Source: Trichothermofontia sp037445115 (GTDB lineage Bacteria > Cyanobacteriota > Cyanobacteriia > B231). Taken from it: DNA of 42,737 nucleotides. Below, piece after piece: positions 21,494-31,120 of the stretch (its first letter is position 1; every line of letters begins with the position of its first letter). The notes under the pieces were generated by a model. That model was not told the DNA's origin. It saw only the letters and a program-made list of their open reading frames with translations, and ran no database searches. A program made the translations under genes and the position numbers. The stretch lies in the NCBI GenBank assembly GCA_037445115.1, contig JBBILC010000025.1:1-42737 (forward strand), in the 5' to 3' direction.

Positions 21494-23728
21494 TTAAGGA
21501 GCCTGAATCGAAACCAGCCGATGTTCTGGCAAAAAGCTATGGTAGCGCCCCTGCTCTGATAGCACCGATACCAACTGCAATGACCAATCCGGCTTCGTGT
21601 TGAGATCCGCCCAGGGGACAGCAATTTCCAGGCATTCCGCGATCGCGGCGTGGGCACGGTGATTCCGGGCGTGCCAGTGGTTCCCATCGGCTGCCTCGTG
21701 GAGCAGGATGGTATGGGTAACCAGATTCACGCAGAGGTGATGGCGGAAGCGATAGTTCAGGGGGGCCTGGTCCGGCCAGTCCAGCAAGGGAAGCTGACTG
21801 GTCTGCACCGGTTGATCTGGGTAAAACCAGAATAAGTTCAACTCCGGTGGGAAATCTACCCCCGGCTTACGCCCTAACTGGAAGTCAAACCGCAGATAGA
21901 AGTTTAAGTGATCGACGCCGTACCAGAGCCGCTGGATATTGCTACTACGGTGCATGGTGCCCCGCGCCCCTCCAATCTCAATCCGACCCGCGTGATCCCA
22001 ATCCTGCTCATCAATCCAGCCATTGATCACCGGATGGATAAAGCGTTGGGGCGGATGATCCCCAACCGGCTTATGGTCTTCTACGGGTTGCTGGAGAGCG
22101 GCAGGGATCGGCTCCTTCAATGCCTCATAGAGGGCACATAGGTGTTCCCGAAAGAGTTGATCAAACATGGCATCCTGGTTGGAGCTATGGCCCGCCCCAA
22201 ACCACCAGAACCAATCTGACCCCTCGGCAGCATAAAGGGCTTCCCAGGCCGCTGGATTTTTCCGCTCCGTGGCCTCCGGATGGGCCGCTAAGACTTGCCG
22301 TGCCGCCGTTAGTAAATCCCAGGCCCGATTCTTCGCCGGACTCCCGATCCAGGTGGTAAAGCTGCCATCAACCCAGGAGCCACTATGCAGGCGATCGCTC
22401 GGTAAGGTCATCGTTGGCGGGAACCGCTGGAGGAATTCCGATACGGTAACCAGTTGCAAGTGGGGATGGTGATGCAGGGTGCCATAGAGGGCCTCTAGAA
22501 ACGGTTTACCGTCCTGTTGATAAAACTCCCAACAGTTTTCCCCATCCAGGGCGATCGTGACCAGCCAGGGATGATTCAGCGCAGTGCCACCCCCCGTTTG
22601 GCGTTGTTGGAGGGTCCGGGCGATCGCCTCTAGGTGACCCACCAGATCCGCAGCAGCTTCCTGGGGAGGGACCGCACCATAGGTAAAGCCAATCAGGTCC
22701 GACAGGCGATGATCCCGAAAGACGATCGCCAAATCCCCCGCTGGGGTGGGCAGCCGATAGGGTCGATACAGGACCTCCGGCTCCTCCAGATTGCCCGTCG
22801 CGTCACGGGGAAACAGGTGGCGCAAGGTCCAACCTAACACCGCCTCATCGGAACAAATCCACTGGAAGCCCTGCTGGGCAATGGGGGGCAGGATGGCAGG
22901 ACTCACCGACTGCTCCGATGGCCAAAGCCCCTTGGGGCGACACCCAAACCATTTCTTATAGAGGTTCCAGGCTTTCTTCAGGTGGCGGGGAATATCCTCC
23001 GGCCATTGGAACCGTTGGTGTGGTAAGGGCATATTCGGCACCGCGACTCGGCCAGCCTCCGTATCCGCCAGCAAGGGAAGGATCGGGTGGGTATAGGGAC
23101 TGGTCATCACTTCCAGTTGCCCCGCCTTTTGCATCTGGCGGTGTTGGGGAATGATCCGACGGATAATCTCCTGTTGCTTGGCCAGAATGCGGCGGCGATC
23201 GTCCAGGGTGAACCCGTGGGCCTTCGTCAACCACTGACGCACCTCCGGCTCATCCCAAAACAGAGGATCAATCCAGGCCAAATTATGCCATGCCAGCAGA
23301 TCGCTGTAATCCTGCCCCTGCCAGTGCTTCAAACACCAGGCCCGTCCTCGCTCATGGCGTTGCTCGTAAAGGTGCCGGTAGCGCCAATGGGGGGCGATCA
23401 GGTGATGGTAGTTGGCGTCAAAAAAATGCTCGATAATGAAGGCTTTTTGGGTAGCGTCCAATTGCTCAACGGGCGATCGCGCCAATGCCATATAGGGATC
23501 AGTGGCCACGCCAGTGGCGTAATCCTCCAACTGCAAGAGCAACGAGGGCACAAGGTTAACCGTTTGGTGCAACCGGGGATACCGCTCCAGGAGCAAGACC
23601 AAATCGAGGTAATCCTTGGTGCCATGCAGCCGCACCCAAGGAAGGTGATATTGGCCTGAGCGTCGAGATTTATAAATGGGTTGATGTTGGTGCCAAATAA
23701 AGGCGACATAGAGGGGATGAGATATCAT
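21494..23728 (-). CDS. Glycoside hydrolase family 57 protein
   Basis: A GH57 enzyme (alpha-amylase, glucanotransferase or related), acting on alpha-glucans. With the ATG at 23728 it has 744 residues. It starts YVAFIWHQHQPIYKS (GH57 motif 1, HQHQP), with the motif-3 nucleophile region GLWPSE (Glu272) and CSDEAVLG. The probable acid/base Asp is in TIALDGENCWEFY. A C-terminal DUF1925/1926-like beta domain follows. Upstream alternatives are ATG 23743 and TTG 23752; 23728 matches the family N-terminus best, but none has a clear ribosome binding site. Together with glgP at 35937 it points to glycogen turnover. Confidence 0.9.
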   Translation of the reverse strand: MISHPLYVAFIWHQHQPIYKSRRSGQYHLPWVRLHGTKDYLDLVLLLERYPRLHQTVNLVPSLLLQLEDYATGVATDPYMALARSPVEQLDATQKAFIIEHFFDANYHHLIAPHWRYRHLYEQRHERGRAWCLKHWQGQDYSDLLAWHNLAWIDPLFWDEPEVRQWLTKAHGFTLDDRRRILAKQQEIIRRIIPQHRQMQKAGQLEVMTSPYTHPILPLLADTEAGRVAVPNMPLPHQRFQWPEDIPRHLKKAWNLYKKWFGCRPKGLWPSEQSVSPAILPPIAQQGFQWICSDEAVLGWTLRHLFPRDATGNLEEPEVLYRPYRLPTPAGDLAIVFRDHRLSDLIGFTYGAVPPQEAAADLVGHLEAIARTLQQRQTGGGTALNHPWLVTIALDGENCWEFYQQDGKPFLEALYGTLHHHPHLQLVTVSEFLQRFPPTMTLPSDRLHSGSWVDGSFTTWIGSPAKNRAWDLLTAARQVLAAHPEATERKNPAAWEALYAAEGSDWFWWFGAGHSSNQDAMFDQLFREHLCALYEALKEPIPAALQQPVEDHKPVGDHPPQRFIHPVINGWIDEQDWDHAGRIEIGGARGTMHRSSNIQRLWYGVDHLNFYLRFDFQLGRKPGVDFPPELNLFWFYPDQPVQTSQLPLLDWPDQAPLNYRFRHHLCVNLVTHTILLHEAADGNHWHARNHRAHAAIAECLEIAVPWADLNTKPDWSLQLVSVLSEQGRYHSFLPEHRLVSIQAP

Positions 23729-23881
23729 CGCGGAGAAAGCCATTATGGGCAATGCATCGGTACCACTATGCCCCGCCCAACCAAGGGCTGCCGTATCTTT
23801 GATGCATTTTTAAGGATTGGATCTTTCGCCCGATCATGGCATGGGGGGCATTGGGAGGTCCCCACCCCCCCGTGAGCGATC

Positions 23882-23906
23882 GCGTAGCGTCCCCCAAGGG
23901 GAATCG
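23882..23906. repeat. 25-bp HIP1-linked repeat, copy 1
   Basis: Identical to 23968-23992. Similar GCGTAGCGTCCCCCAAGGGG elements are scattered in many cyanobacterial genomes. Confidence 0.75.
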
Positions 23907-23967
23907 CCCAGAACCCGCCTGTCCCTCCAGTTCTTTGGTAAAGTTTTGGTTACATGCGATCGCGTTC

Positions 23968-23992
23968 GCGTAGCGTCCCCCAAGGGGAATCG
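23968..23992. repeat. 25-bp HIP1-linked repeat, copy 2
   Basis: Second identical copy, 86 bp from the first, about 50 bp before the DUF2996 ATG. Confidence 0.75.
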
Positions 23993-24039
23993 TCAACCCT
24001 TAGCCGCGATCGTGACACCCTACCCTCAACCTCGGAACT

Positions 24040-24468
24040 ATGGCAGACGAAACCCCCGCCGCTCCAGAGAAACCGACCGCCAAGGCAGCGGCGAAAAAAG
24101 CCCCCAAAGCAGAGGACAAACCCTTTGCCGACTTTGTGCAACAGGACTTCCTGCCTGCCCTGAAAGCAGCCCTCACGAAACAAGGGCTTCAGGATTTGGC
24201 CTTAACTTTTGAGCAGCGACCCTTGCCCGTCGTGGGTGTCCCCTGTTGGCAGGTCATCGGTACCTGGATGGGCAACCAGCGCCAATTCAACCTGGCCTTC
24301 GTGGATGGCGACATTAGTGGTCGGAAACAGTTTGCGTATGCGGACAATGGCACCCAACCCAGCCTGTTGGAATCCTTTTTGATTGACGAGCGTCGGATCA
24401 CCCTCGACCTGTTGGTGTTTGGGGTCATCCAGCGACTGAATGCCCAAAAATGGCTAGTGCGGAATTAG
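24040..24468 (+). CDS. DUF2996 family protein
   Basis: A 142-residue DUF2996 protein, found in cyanobacteria and plastid-bearing eukaryotes. A Lys/Ala/Pro-rich N-terminal tail (1-27) precedes the domain FADFVQQDFLPALKAALTKQGLQDLALTF, then CWQVIGTWMGNQRQFNLAF and a C-terminal helix. It has no signal peptide. The function is unknown; the family profile suggests a role linked to photosynthesis. Confidence 0.88.
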   Translation: MADETPAAPEKPTAKAAAKKAPKAEDKPFADFVQQDFLPALKAALTKQGLQDLALTFEQRPLPVVGVPCWQVIGTWMGNQRQFNLAFVDGDISGRKQFAYADNGTQPSLLESFLIDERRITLDLLVFGVIQRLNAQKWLVRN

Positions 24469-24595
24469 CCATTGGTCGAACGATCGTCGGGATGCCAGGG
24501 AGATACCCTCTCCATTGCATTTTGTCTACGGGGATACTTCGGAATTTGAGAACAGGCGACTACGATCGCTGACAACCCTTCCTAGGTAAATCGTC

Positions 24596-25615
24596 ATGAC
24601 CCATTTTGACTCGCGTAGGCTAGGAACATGGGGCCGCAATCACTGGTCACGCCGCCATTTCTTAGGGTTAGGGCTAGCGGCTGCTTTACTGGCGATCGTG
24701 CCCGCTTGTGTACCCAGTTCCCCCCCCTCCCCCCTCCGTGTTGGGACCAATGTGTGGCCGGGATTTGAAGGCTTTTACCTGGCCCGCAATCTGGGTTATT
24801 TCGAGGGGACACCCGTGCAAATGGTGGAGTTTGGTTCCTCCTCCGAGGTTCTGCGGGCGTATCGCAATGGGGATCTGGAGGTGGCCGCCCTCACCCTGGA
24901 TGAAACCCTACTCCTGACAGAAACGAATCCCCAAACCCAGATTTTTCTCATTGCCGATATTTCCGATGGGGGGGATGTGATCTTGGGCAAGCCGGGGATT
25001 GCCAGTCTCAGTGGGTTACAGGGACAGCGGGTGGGGGTAGAAGCGACGGCCCTGGGAGCCTATGTGTTGACCCGTGCCCTCCAGACTGTGAACCTCACCC
25101 CGGAAGCGGTACAAGTGGTGCCGCTGGAAGTTTCCGAGCATGAACGGGCTTTTCAAGCGGGTGAGATCGATGCCGTTGTGACCTTTGACCCGGTGCGATC
25201 GCGCCTCCTGGCCGAGGGGGCAACCCCCCTCTTCGATAGCCGCCAAATTCCCGGTGAAATTGTGGACGTGATTGTGACGGATCAATCCACCTTAGACAGC
25301 CGACGGGTTGATTTAGCCGACCTGGTGACTGGTTGGTTTCGGGCCATTGATTATCTCAAAGCCAATCCCCAGGATGCGGCTACACGGGTGGCACCGCGCC
25401 AGAACATTACCCCAGAGCAGTTTTTAGAATCCCTAGAAGGCTTATTAATCCCTGGTATTGAGGAGAATCAGCGGCTTTTAAGCCAACAAGATCCGGCCCT
25501 TCTGACCGGGGCACAGCAGTTAGTCGAAGTGATGCTGGATAATCAACTCCTCAATCAGGCCGTTGATCCCAAGCCCCTGCTCAACGATACCCTGGTGCAA
25601 GAGTTAGCAAAATGA
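24596..25615 (+). CDS. ABC-type solute-binding lipoprotein (SsuA/TauA/NMT1-like)
   Basis: A 339-residue periplasmic binding protein of the nitrate/sulfonate/taurine/thiamine-precursor type. It has a twin-arginine motif SRRHFLGLG (18-26), a lipobox VPAC with Cys38, then RVGTNVWPGFEGFYLARNLGYF, which is the NMT1/SsuA signature. The body keeps the two-lobe pattern (GVEATALGAYVLTRAL; AVVTFDPVRSRL). No permease or ATPase gene is nearby. Its stop overlaps the start of a sensor kinase by 4 bases (ATGA), so it probably senses a ligand for that kinase rather than feeding a transporter. Confidence 0.9.
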   Translation: MTHFDSRRLGTWGRNHWSRRHFLGLGLAAALLAIVPACVPSSPPSPLRVGTNVWPGFEGFYLARNLGYFEGTPVQMVEFGSSSEVLRAYRNGDLEVAALTLDETLLLTETNPQTQIFLIADISDGGDVILGKPGIASLSGLQGQRVGVEATALGAYVLTRALQTVNLTPEAVQVVPLEVSEHERAFQAGEIDAVVTFDPVRSRLLAEGATPLFDSRQIPGEIVDVIVTDQSTLDSRRVDLADLVTGWFRAIDYLKANPQDAATRVAPRQNITPEQFLESLEGLLIPGIEENQRLLSQQDPALLTGAQQLVEVMLDNQLLNQAVDPKPLLNDTLVQELAK

Positions 25616-27393
25616 ACCGTCGCTTTTGGCAACGCTGGCTCCGCAAGTTCCCCCTACCCTTACGCTTCTCAATTCCAGCTACCTTGTTGCTCTTGAGTAG
25701 TGTGTTAGGGGTTGCCTCCTTTCGCTACGAAGTCACGCTTGCCTATCGACGGGTTGAGACAGATGGTTACTACCAAGCCCGCTTTTCTGGCAGTTCAACC
25801 TCCGGTATCCTTACCTACTTCTATCGCAATAACGATATTGCGGGTGCCCGACTGGCTGTGGGGCAGTTAGGCGGGAATATCAATCTTCGCCTCGGCTTGC
25901 TGCTGGATGAACAGGATCAGGTGATGGCCTCAACCCAATACTCCCTAAAATCCCAGCGCCTAGCAAATACGCCCGCCGCTGCCCAGCAAAGCACGATCGC
26001 CAGGGTCCGGCAATCGCAGTCCGGTCTTGTCACCTTTAGTCCCGATCGCCGCAGTGTCCAAGCCATCTATCCTGTCCTGTTGGGCACAACCCCTGGGGAA
26101 TTGCGGCCTTCACGGGTGGGGATCTTGTGGCTGAATTACGACCTGAGCCAAGCCAAAGCCCAGGCTATGCAGGCCGCTGTCCGCCGTGCGATCGTTACTA
26201 ACGTGGGACTATTGGCGGTAATTGGACTGCTGTGGTTTTTGGCGGAACAAGTCTTGACCCGTCGTGCAAATCGCCTCGTCTCCGCTAGTCACCGTCTGGC
26301 CAAGGGAGAATTGCATATCCGCACCCAGCTACGGGGGTCCGATGAGCTGGCCGAAATTTCCAGGGCCTTCGATCACATGGCCGAGCAGATCGAGACTAAA
26401 ACCAACGCCTTAAGAGCGAATCAGGCAGAATTGGAGGCTGCACATATCACTGCGACCCAAAAGGCACGCGAATTAGAGCAAACGCTACAGGAACTACAAC
26501 AGGCACAAATGCAATTGATCCAAACAGAAAAAATGTCGAGTTTGGGTCAGCTTGTTGCGGGAATCGCTCACGAAATCAATAATCCCGTCAACTTTATTTA
26601 TGGCAACCTAGTCCATATTGAAGAGTATAGTGAAACCCTCCTAGAACTTATTGAAGGCTACCGAAGAACCTATCCTAAGCCAGCCTCTGAATTGGCTCAG
26701 TTTATTGACGATAACGATATCCCCTTTCTGATCGAGGATCTGCCCAAAATTATTTATTCTATGCGGATCGGTACCGATCGCATTCGGCAAATTGTTCTAT
26801 CCTTGCGTAATTTTTCACGTCTAGATGAAGCGGAGATGAAAACCGTTGATCTCCATGAGGGGTTAGACAGTACCCTCCTCATCCTCCAAAACCGCCTCAA
26901 GGGTAAGGGGGGACAGTCCCAGATTGAGGTTGTTAAACAATACGGTCATTTACCCTGGGTCGAGTGTTATCCCGGCCAGCTCAATCAAGTGTTTATGAAC
27001 CTGCTGAGTAACGCGATCGATGCCATTTCTGACCCCCTAGATGAGCCATCGGCAGAGACCGTAGGCACCGCTGTCCCGGCTCAGCCCCCACGGGAGGCCC
27101 CACGGGGGAAAATTGTCATCACCACGGAGCCAGTGCCACCGGATCGGGTGCGGGTCAGCATTACCGATAATGGTGCGGGGATTCCGCCAGATATCCAAGC
27201 TCGCCTGTTTGACCCTTTTTTTACCACCAAGCCCATTGGCAAAGGAACGGGGTTAGGGCTATCGATTAGCTACCAAATCATTACCGATCGCCATCAGGGC
27301 GCGATCGGCTGTGCGTCAGAACCGGGCCGAGGGGCAACTTTTTGGCTGGAAATCCCGGTGCAGCAGGCAGTCACGACGATCATCGCTAGTTAA
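25612..27393 (+). CDS. Sensor histidine kinase paired with a solute-binding protein
   Basis: A 593-residue membrane kinase: TM1 (about 18-38), a periplasmic domain (40-190), TM2 (about 193-213), HAMP (214-268), coiled coil (270-305), H box AGIAHEINNP with phospho-acceptor His320, N box QVFMNLLSNAIDAI, G1 ITDNGAGIP and G2 GTGLGLSISYQI. The insertion between H and N boxes (about 335-395) is a form common in cyanobacterial hybrid-type kinases. It has no receiver domain and no response regulator beside it. Overlap with the lipoprotein gene implies coupled synthesis. The ligand is unknown. Confidence 0.92.
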   Translation: MNRRFWQRWLRKFPLPLRFSIPATLLLLSSVLGVASFRYEVTLAYRRVETDGYYQARFSGSSTSGILTYFYRNNDIAGARLAVGQLGGNINLRLGLLLDEQDQVMASTQYSLKSQRLANTPAAAQQSTIARVRQSQSGLVTFSPDRRSVQAIYPVLLGTTPGELRPSRVGILWLNYDLSQAKAQAMQAAVRRAIVTNVGLLAVIGLLWFLAEQVLTRRANRLVSASHRLAKGELHIRTQLRGSDELAEISRAFDHMAEQIETKTNALRANQAELEAAHITATQKARELEQTLQELQQAQMQLIQTEKMSSLGQLVAGIAHEINNPVNFIYGNLVHIEEYSETLLELIEGYRRTYPKPASELAQFIDDNDIPFLIEDLPKIIYSMRIGTDRIRQIVLSLRNFSRLDEAEMKTVDLHEGLDSTLLILQNRLKGKGGQSQIEVVKQYGHLPWVECYPGQLNQVFMNLLSNAIDAISDPLDEPSAETVGTAVPAQPPREAPRGKIVITTEPVPPDRVRVSITDNGAGIPPDIQARLFDPFFTTKPIGKGTGLGLSISYQIITDRHQGAIGCASEPGRGATFWLEIPVQQAVTTIIAS

Positions 27394-27582
27394 TTAGCCC
27401 CTGCCTGTTAATGGGTATGGGTACTTGCCCAAAAAAATCCCCCCACTGAAGCCAGCGAGGGATGCTGTAGTCTTTGGAATTCTTGCTGGACATAAGCTTA
27501 CCGTGTCTTAGGCATTTGGGAAATCCTCCCAGGGGTAGATGGAAAATCCCCCCAAAGATGGACAATCGCTGCGACACCTTCC

Positions 27583-28851
27583 CTACAACTCTCGACGACC
27601 GTTTTCCAAGGTCTCGATCGTGGCTGCCCCCCCTGCCGTGATCCAGGCGATCGTCTGCACACCGCGATCGCCAAAACGCTGACGAATTTCCGCCGCTTCC
27701 TCAGCGTTTTGGGCCACAGCCATCTCCACCGCTAGGGTCGGGGATTCCTCCCGGCGGGCTTGGGCATAGGCAAAGGCCGCCGCCGCCGCTGCTGGGGTTT
27801 GGGCCACCACAAGCCAACTAGGGGCGGGCAACCGTTGGGGGAGAGGACCGGCTTGGTGTAGTAAGACCTGGTGAATGACATCCGTATTGAGGGAAAACCC
27901 AATCCCCGGCATCGACTCCCCTTCGGGATGGTAAAGACTCATCAGTTGATCGTAGCGACCACCTTGTCCCAGAATTCGTTGACCCGATGTCGTATCGCTA
28001 ATCACCTCAAAAATAACCCCGGTGTAGTAATCAAAGGGTTGAATCAGGCTCAAATCCAGGACCAGGGAGATCCCTTGACGGGGAGAGGGCACAGTGTCGC
28101 TGTCCGCCCACGCCCCTTGCCGCAGCAGTTCGACCAGACCTTTGAGGGTATTGACCCGATCGCGTTGCCCTGTCGTTAGGTCCAGTTGGCTAACCCGCTG
28201 CAAAACAGCCTCCGGCTGTCCACGTAGATCCATCAGCAAGAGTGCCCGCGCCCGCAAGGCATCCGATAGGGGCAGAGCATCTAAACCTACCCGATCGAGG
28301 TGGGCGATCACCTGCCGTATCCGTTGCTGGAGCGGTTGGGGGAAGGGAGAAAGCAGCGATCGGGTTAGCCCTGCTTCCCCTAATAGGAGGTGGCCCCCGG
28401 GCAATTGCAGGCGATGTAGGCAGTCCAACAACAGCAGCAAAATCTCACCATCGGCCATGAGGCCCGTTGCCCCCAATAGCTCAACCCCAGCCTGTCGAAA
28501 CTCCTGCTGGCTGGTTTTCGCCAAACGGCGAAACACGTTCGCCTGGTAGAACAATCGGAGGGGCAGGGTCGCCGTTTTCAGCCGAGTCATGGCCATGCGA
28601 GCGATCGACGCAGTTAGTTCGGGGCGAAGTCCCTGGGTTTCACCCTCCGCCGTTGTTTGAAGCTGGATGACTGTAGACGGCTGCACAGCCCCACCCGCCA
28701 TCAAGGTTTCCAGCCGCTCAAACGTTGAGGTAATCGTTTGCTGGTAACCCCAGCTACGGAATACCTCCCGGAGACGGGCCTCAATCCAGCGAATTTGGGC
28801 TACTTCCAGGGGAAGTAAATCCCGCGCACCAGGGGGGGGTTGGTAAATCAT
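27583..28851 (-). CDS. hisZ: ATP phosphoribosyltransferase regulatory subunit HisZ
   Basis: HisZ is a histidyl-tRNA-synthetase paralogue that activates the short-form HisG in the first step of histidine synthesis. The 422 residues begin MIYQPPPGARDLLPLEV, show class-II synthetase motif 2-like sequence (LRPELTASIARM; RLFYQANVFRR) and motif 3-like GIGFSLNTD. They lack the histidine-specific signatures of a true HisRS. The length fits HisZ. It is convergent with the kinase gene; the 189-bp gap shows no clear terminator. Confidence 0.88.
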   Translation of the reverse strand: MIYQPPPGARDLLPLEVAQIRWIEARLREVFRSWGYQQTITSTFERLETLMAGGAVQPSTVIQLQTTAEGETQGLRPELTASIARMAMTRLKTATLPLRLFYQANVFRRLAKTSQQEFRQAGVELLGATGLMADGEILLLLLDCLHRLQLPGGHLLLGEAGLTRSLLSPFPQPLQQRIRQVIAHLDRVGLDALPLSDALRARALLLMDLRGQPEAVLQRVSQLDLTTGQRDRVNTLKGLVELLRQGAWADSDTVPSPRQGISLVLDLSLIQPFDYYTGVIFEVISDTTSGQRILGQGGRYDQLMSLYHPEGESMPGIGFSLNTDVIHQVLLHQAGPLPQRLPAPSWLVVAQTPAAAAAAFAYAQARREESPTLAVEMAVAQNAEEAAEIRQRFGDRGVQTIAWITAGGAATIETLENGRREL

Positions 28852-28914
28852 CCTAAACCTACCGAGGAGTACGTGCCTAAGGTTTGCCGGGTCCAGTGTA
28901 CACCGGGCCGGTGG

Positions 28915-29871
28915 CTATTTTTTACCCCCAAACAGCCGCCCGAATAAGCCGCCCCCTGCCGACTTGTCGGGTTTCGGTGGTGATTTCTGGGGGGTTTTAC
29001 TGCTCCCTGTGGCCTTGGTTCCGGATTCCGCCACGGCGTGGCCCAGGTGTCGTAGTCCTTCTTTGGCCTTGCTGTCCTGGGGATTGTGTTTTAGGGCCTG
29101 TTGGAAGTGGATTTTCGCCATTGTGTTTTGCTTTTGCGCCAAATAGAGCGTTCCCAGGAGGGTATGGCAACGGGCATTCGTCGGCTCCAGCTTCAGGGCA
29201 TCCCGCAATTCCTTAATAGCTTCGGCATAGCTCTTTTTGGCCATAAATTCTTCCGCCCGTCGGTAATATTGATCACTGATCGAGGGCTTAGGGGGGGCCG
29301 GAGCGGCGGGTGCGCTGGCTCCGCTGGCCGGGGCTGCACTTCGCACCGTTGTGGTGGTGGTTGCGCTAGTGGGGTTGATCTTGATGCCGTCTTGGGACTC
29401 CATCCGAATCAAATAGGCGAGGTTGAGTTCACTAATTTGCCCGGTTACCACCACAATTTGATCGAGCGTATTGTACTGTTCGGTAGACAAGTGCCGCAGG
29501 ACTTCCCGATAGTTTTTGGTGGGGTCTTTAGCCTGAAGCAGGGTTTTGGCTTCCTGAGTGCGGAGCTGATTCATTGCCTGCTGTTGGATTGCTTGTTTGC
29601 CCTTAAGCTTTAGGAGCAGCAGGTATTCGCTCCGTTCACGATCGTCCTTCAGCAGTTCATAGGCGGGATTGACTAACTTGGACAAAATTTCCGTAGCCGC
29701 CTGCTTGTGGGCGTCATCCTCTCCAGTGAGGCTGTCAGGATGGAGGCGACGGGAAATCTGCAACCAGCGCTTGCGAATATCTTTGGCTTCGGCATCGATC
29801 GGCACGCCCAGTACTGCGTGGTGATCGGTAAAGTCTGATTGAAATAGCCCCTGCTCGATCTTAATGGACAT
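28915..29871 (-). CDS. J-domain and TPR protein
   Basis: A 318-residue protein with an N-terminal J domain (about 15-75, HPD at 44-46) that should stimulate a DnaK-type Hsp70. A helical middle follows, then an Ala/Pro/Thr-rich linker (about 170-195), TPRs (about 200-270: YYRRAEEFMAKKSYAEAIKELRDALKLEP) and a Lys/Gly-rich tail ending GGGLFGRLFGGKK. The ATG at 29871 is chosen over a GTG three codons upstream. It is upstream of hisZ and downstream of raf1 on the same strand. Confidence 0.85.
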   Translation of the reverse strand: MSIKIEQGLFQSDFTDHHAVLGVPIDAEAKDIRKRWLQISRRLHPDSLTGEDDAHKQAATEILSKLVNPAYELLKDDRERSEYLLLLKLKGKQAIQQQAMNQLRTQEAKTLLQAKDPTKNYREVLRHLSTEQYNTLDQIVVVTGQISELNLAYLIRMESQDGIKINPTSATTTTTVRSAAPASGASAPAAPAPPKPSISDQYYRRAEEFMAKKSYAEAIKELRDALKLEPTNARCHTLLGTLYLAQKQNTMAKIHFQQALKHNPQDSKAKEGLRHLGHAVAESGTKATGSSKTPQKSPPKPDKSAGGGLFGRLFGGKK

Positions 29872-30002
29872 ACCTGGCACTCATCCTGGCAGTTTAAGGA
29901 AACTTGTTATCTAGTCTACTGTGACAAATCGGTACCGCCCGATCTGTATTCGGGCGATCGTCGGCCCAGGTTGGACTTTCGGGAGCGTTCACGATCATTT
30001 AT

Positions 30003-31088
30003 CTATTCATCGACTTGCCAGAGATCCTTGGCCAGTGGCTCATCCTCCCTGGGCTTGGACCGCAACACCAGCAGAACCCGTCCCAGGATGGGCTGCTGGG
30101 GGTCTGCCTCGTGCCACTCAATTTGGAGCTGCTCCGCCTGGGCAACGAGATAATAGCTATGGGGGTCCCATTGGCGCTGGGCACGATCGACGATCACCAG
30201 CCATTCCGTCTGAGGAGCGATCGTCACCGTGGCGGGCAATGGTAGCTGATCGGATGTGGCCAAAAGGGCAATCGGGTCCTCCGCCCCCAGGACCACCTGC
30301 CAGCCCGGTACGGCAACCCACACGCCTTCGCCCCGGAACGTAACCAAGCGGAAATCCCCCTGCTCATCCAGGAGGGGAACGGCTTGCAGATCCGTTGGCT
30401 GTAAGGGTAAGCGGCCAACCACAGGCACCACCCGTGGCATTTCCTCCTCCGCTTCCAGGCGATAAAGGGGCAGCAGGGGTTGGGGGTGTTTGGGCGTAAC
30501 GGTGAAGTCAGTCAGCAATTGCTCTAGTTGTTGGCGGGCGGCGGGGGTGGCCACAAAGCCTAAGCCTTGGGCAATCAGCCGGGAGCGATCGGCGAGATCA
30601 CTGGTTTGCCGTGCCAATTTCCAGTAGTGGTAGGCCATCACATCCCCTGGCTGTTCGGAAAATTCTGGCGGACGCTGGCGACTCCGGGCTACCTCTTTAT
30701 AAATCTTCGCCAGTTCATGGGCCTGATCCGCATCCAACTGTTTGGTGAGGATCAACTCAGCCGCCGCCACCCGCTCTACTTGGCTCAAAATGCGGAGTTC
30801 GTAGAGGCGATCGCTGCCCGTTTGGGCATAGTGGGCAATTACCGCTTCGGCGGCGGGGGCATTAACGATTGAGGTATACACCTGGGCAGCGACGATAATT
30901 TGATTCTGGTGGACCGGTTCAAAGCCTGTGGCTTCAAAAATTTGCTGGGGGGTATAGCCCGCTTTTTGTAACTGCTGACAGGCTTGCCCCCACATCACCC
31001 AGGTACCTTGTTTCTGGCGCAGTTGTAGCAGGCGTTGCTCAGCATCGATCGCCGGTTGGGCGGCGGGGTTGGGGGGCATGGCAGTCAT
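30003..31088 (-). CDS. raf1: RuBisCO accumulation factor 1
   Basis: Raf1 is a dimeric assembly chaperone that brackets RbcL dimers before RbcS binds. The 361 residues show the expected plan: an N-terminal helix-turn-helix-like segment (GTWVMWGQACQQLQKAGYTPQQIFEATGFEP, about 28-58), the alpha domain with YHYWKLARQTSDLADRSRLIAQGLGFV and a beta domain (about 215-360: LPLYRLEAEEEMPRVVPVVGRLPL ...WQVDE). A second ATG at 31079 is possible. The RuBisCO genes themselves are not in the window. Confidence 0.92.
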   Translation of the reverse strand: MTAMPPNPAAQPAIDAEQRLLQLRQKQGTWVMWGQACQQLQKAGYTPQQIFEATGFEPVHQNQIIVAAQVYTSIVNAPAAEAVIAHYAQTGSDRLYELRILSQVERVAAAELILTKQLDADQAHELAKIYKEVARSRQRPPEFSEQPGDVMAYHYWKLARQTSDLADRSRLIAQGLGFVATPAARQQLEQLLTDFTVTPKHPQPLLPLYRLEAEEEMPRVVPVVGRLPLQPTDLQAVPLLDEQGDFRLVTFRGEGVWVAVPGWQVVLGAEDPIALLATSDQLPLPATVTIAPQTEWLVIVDRAQRQWDPHSYYLVAQAEQLQIEWHEADPQQPILGRVLLVLRSKPREDEPLAKDLWQVDE

Positions 31089-31120
31089 GGGCAGTTCGAT
31101 CGTAATTTATCAACTAGAAT

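Larger units (their letters stand above)
23729..24039. other. Intergenic region with a duplicated 25-bp palindromic motif
   Basis: Between the divergent GH57 and DUF2996 genes. A 25-bp sequence (GCGTAGCGTCCCCCAAGGGG plus AATCG) occurs at 23882-23906 and 23968-23992, each beside a GCGATCGC-type HIP1 site. CCCC..GGGG gives each a small hairpin. No gene is seen. Confidence 0.6.

Noticed and set aside
27394..27582. A small RNA between the kinase and hisZ genes
   Set aside because: No clear promoter-terminator pair or known small-RNA motif could be seen.
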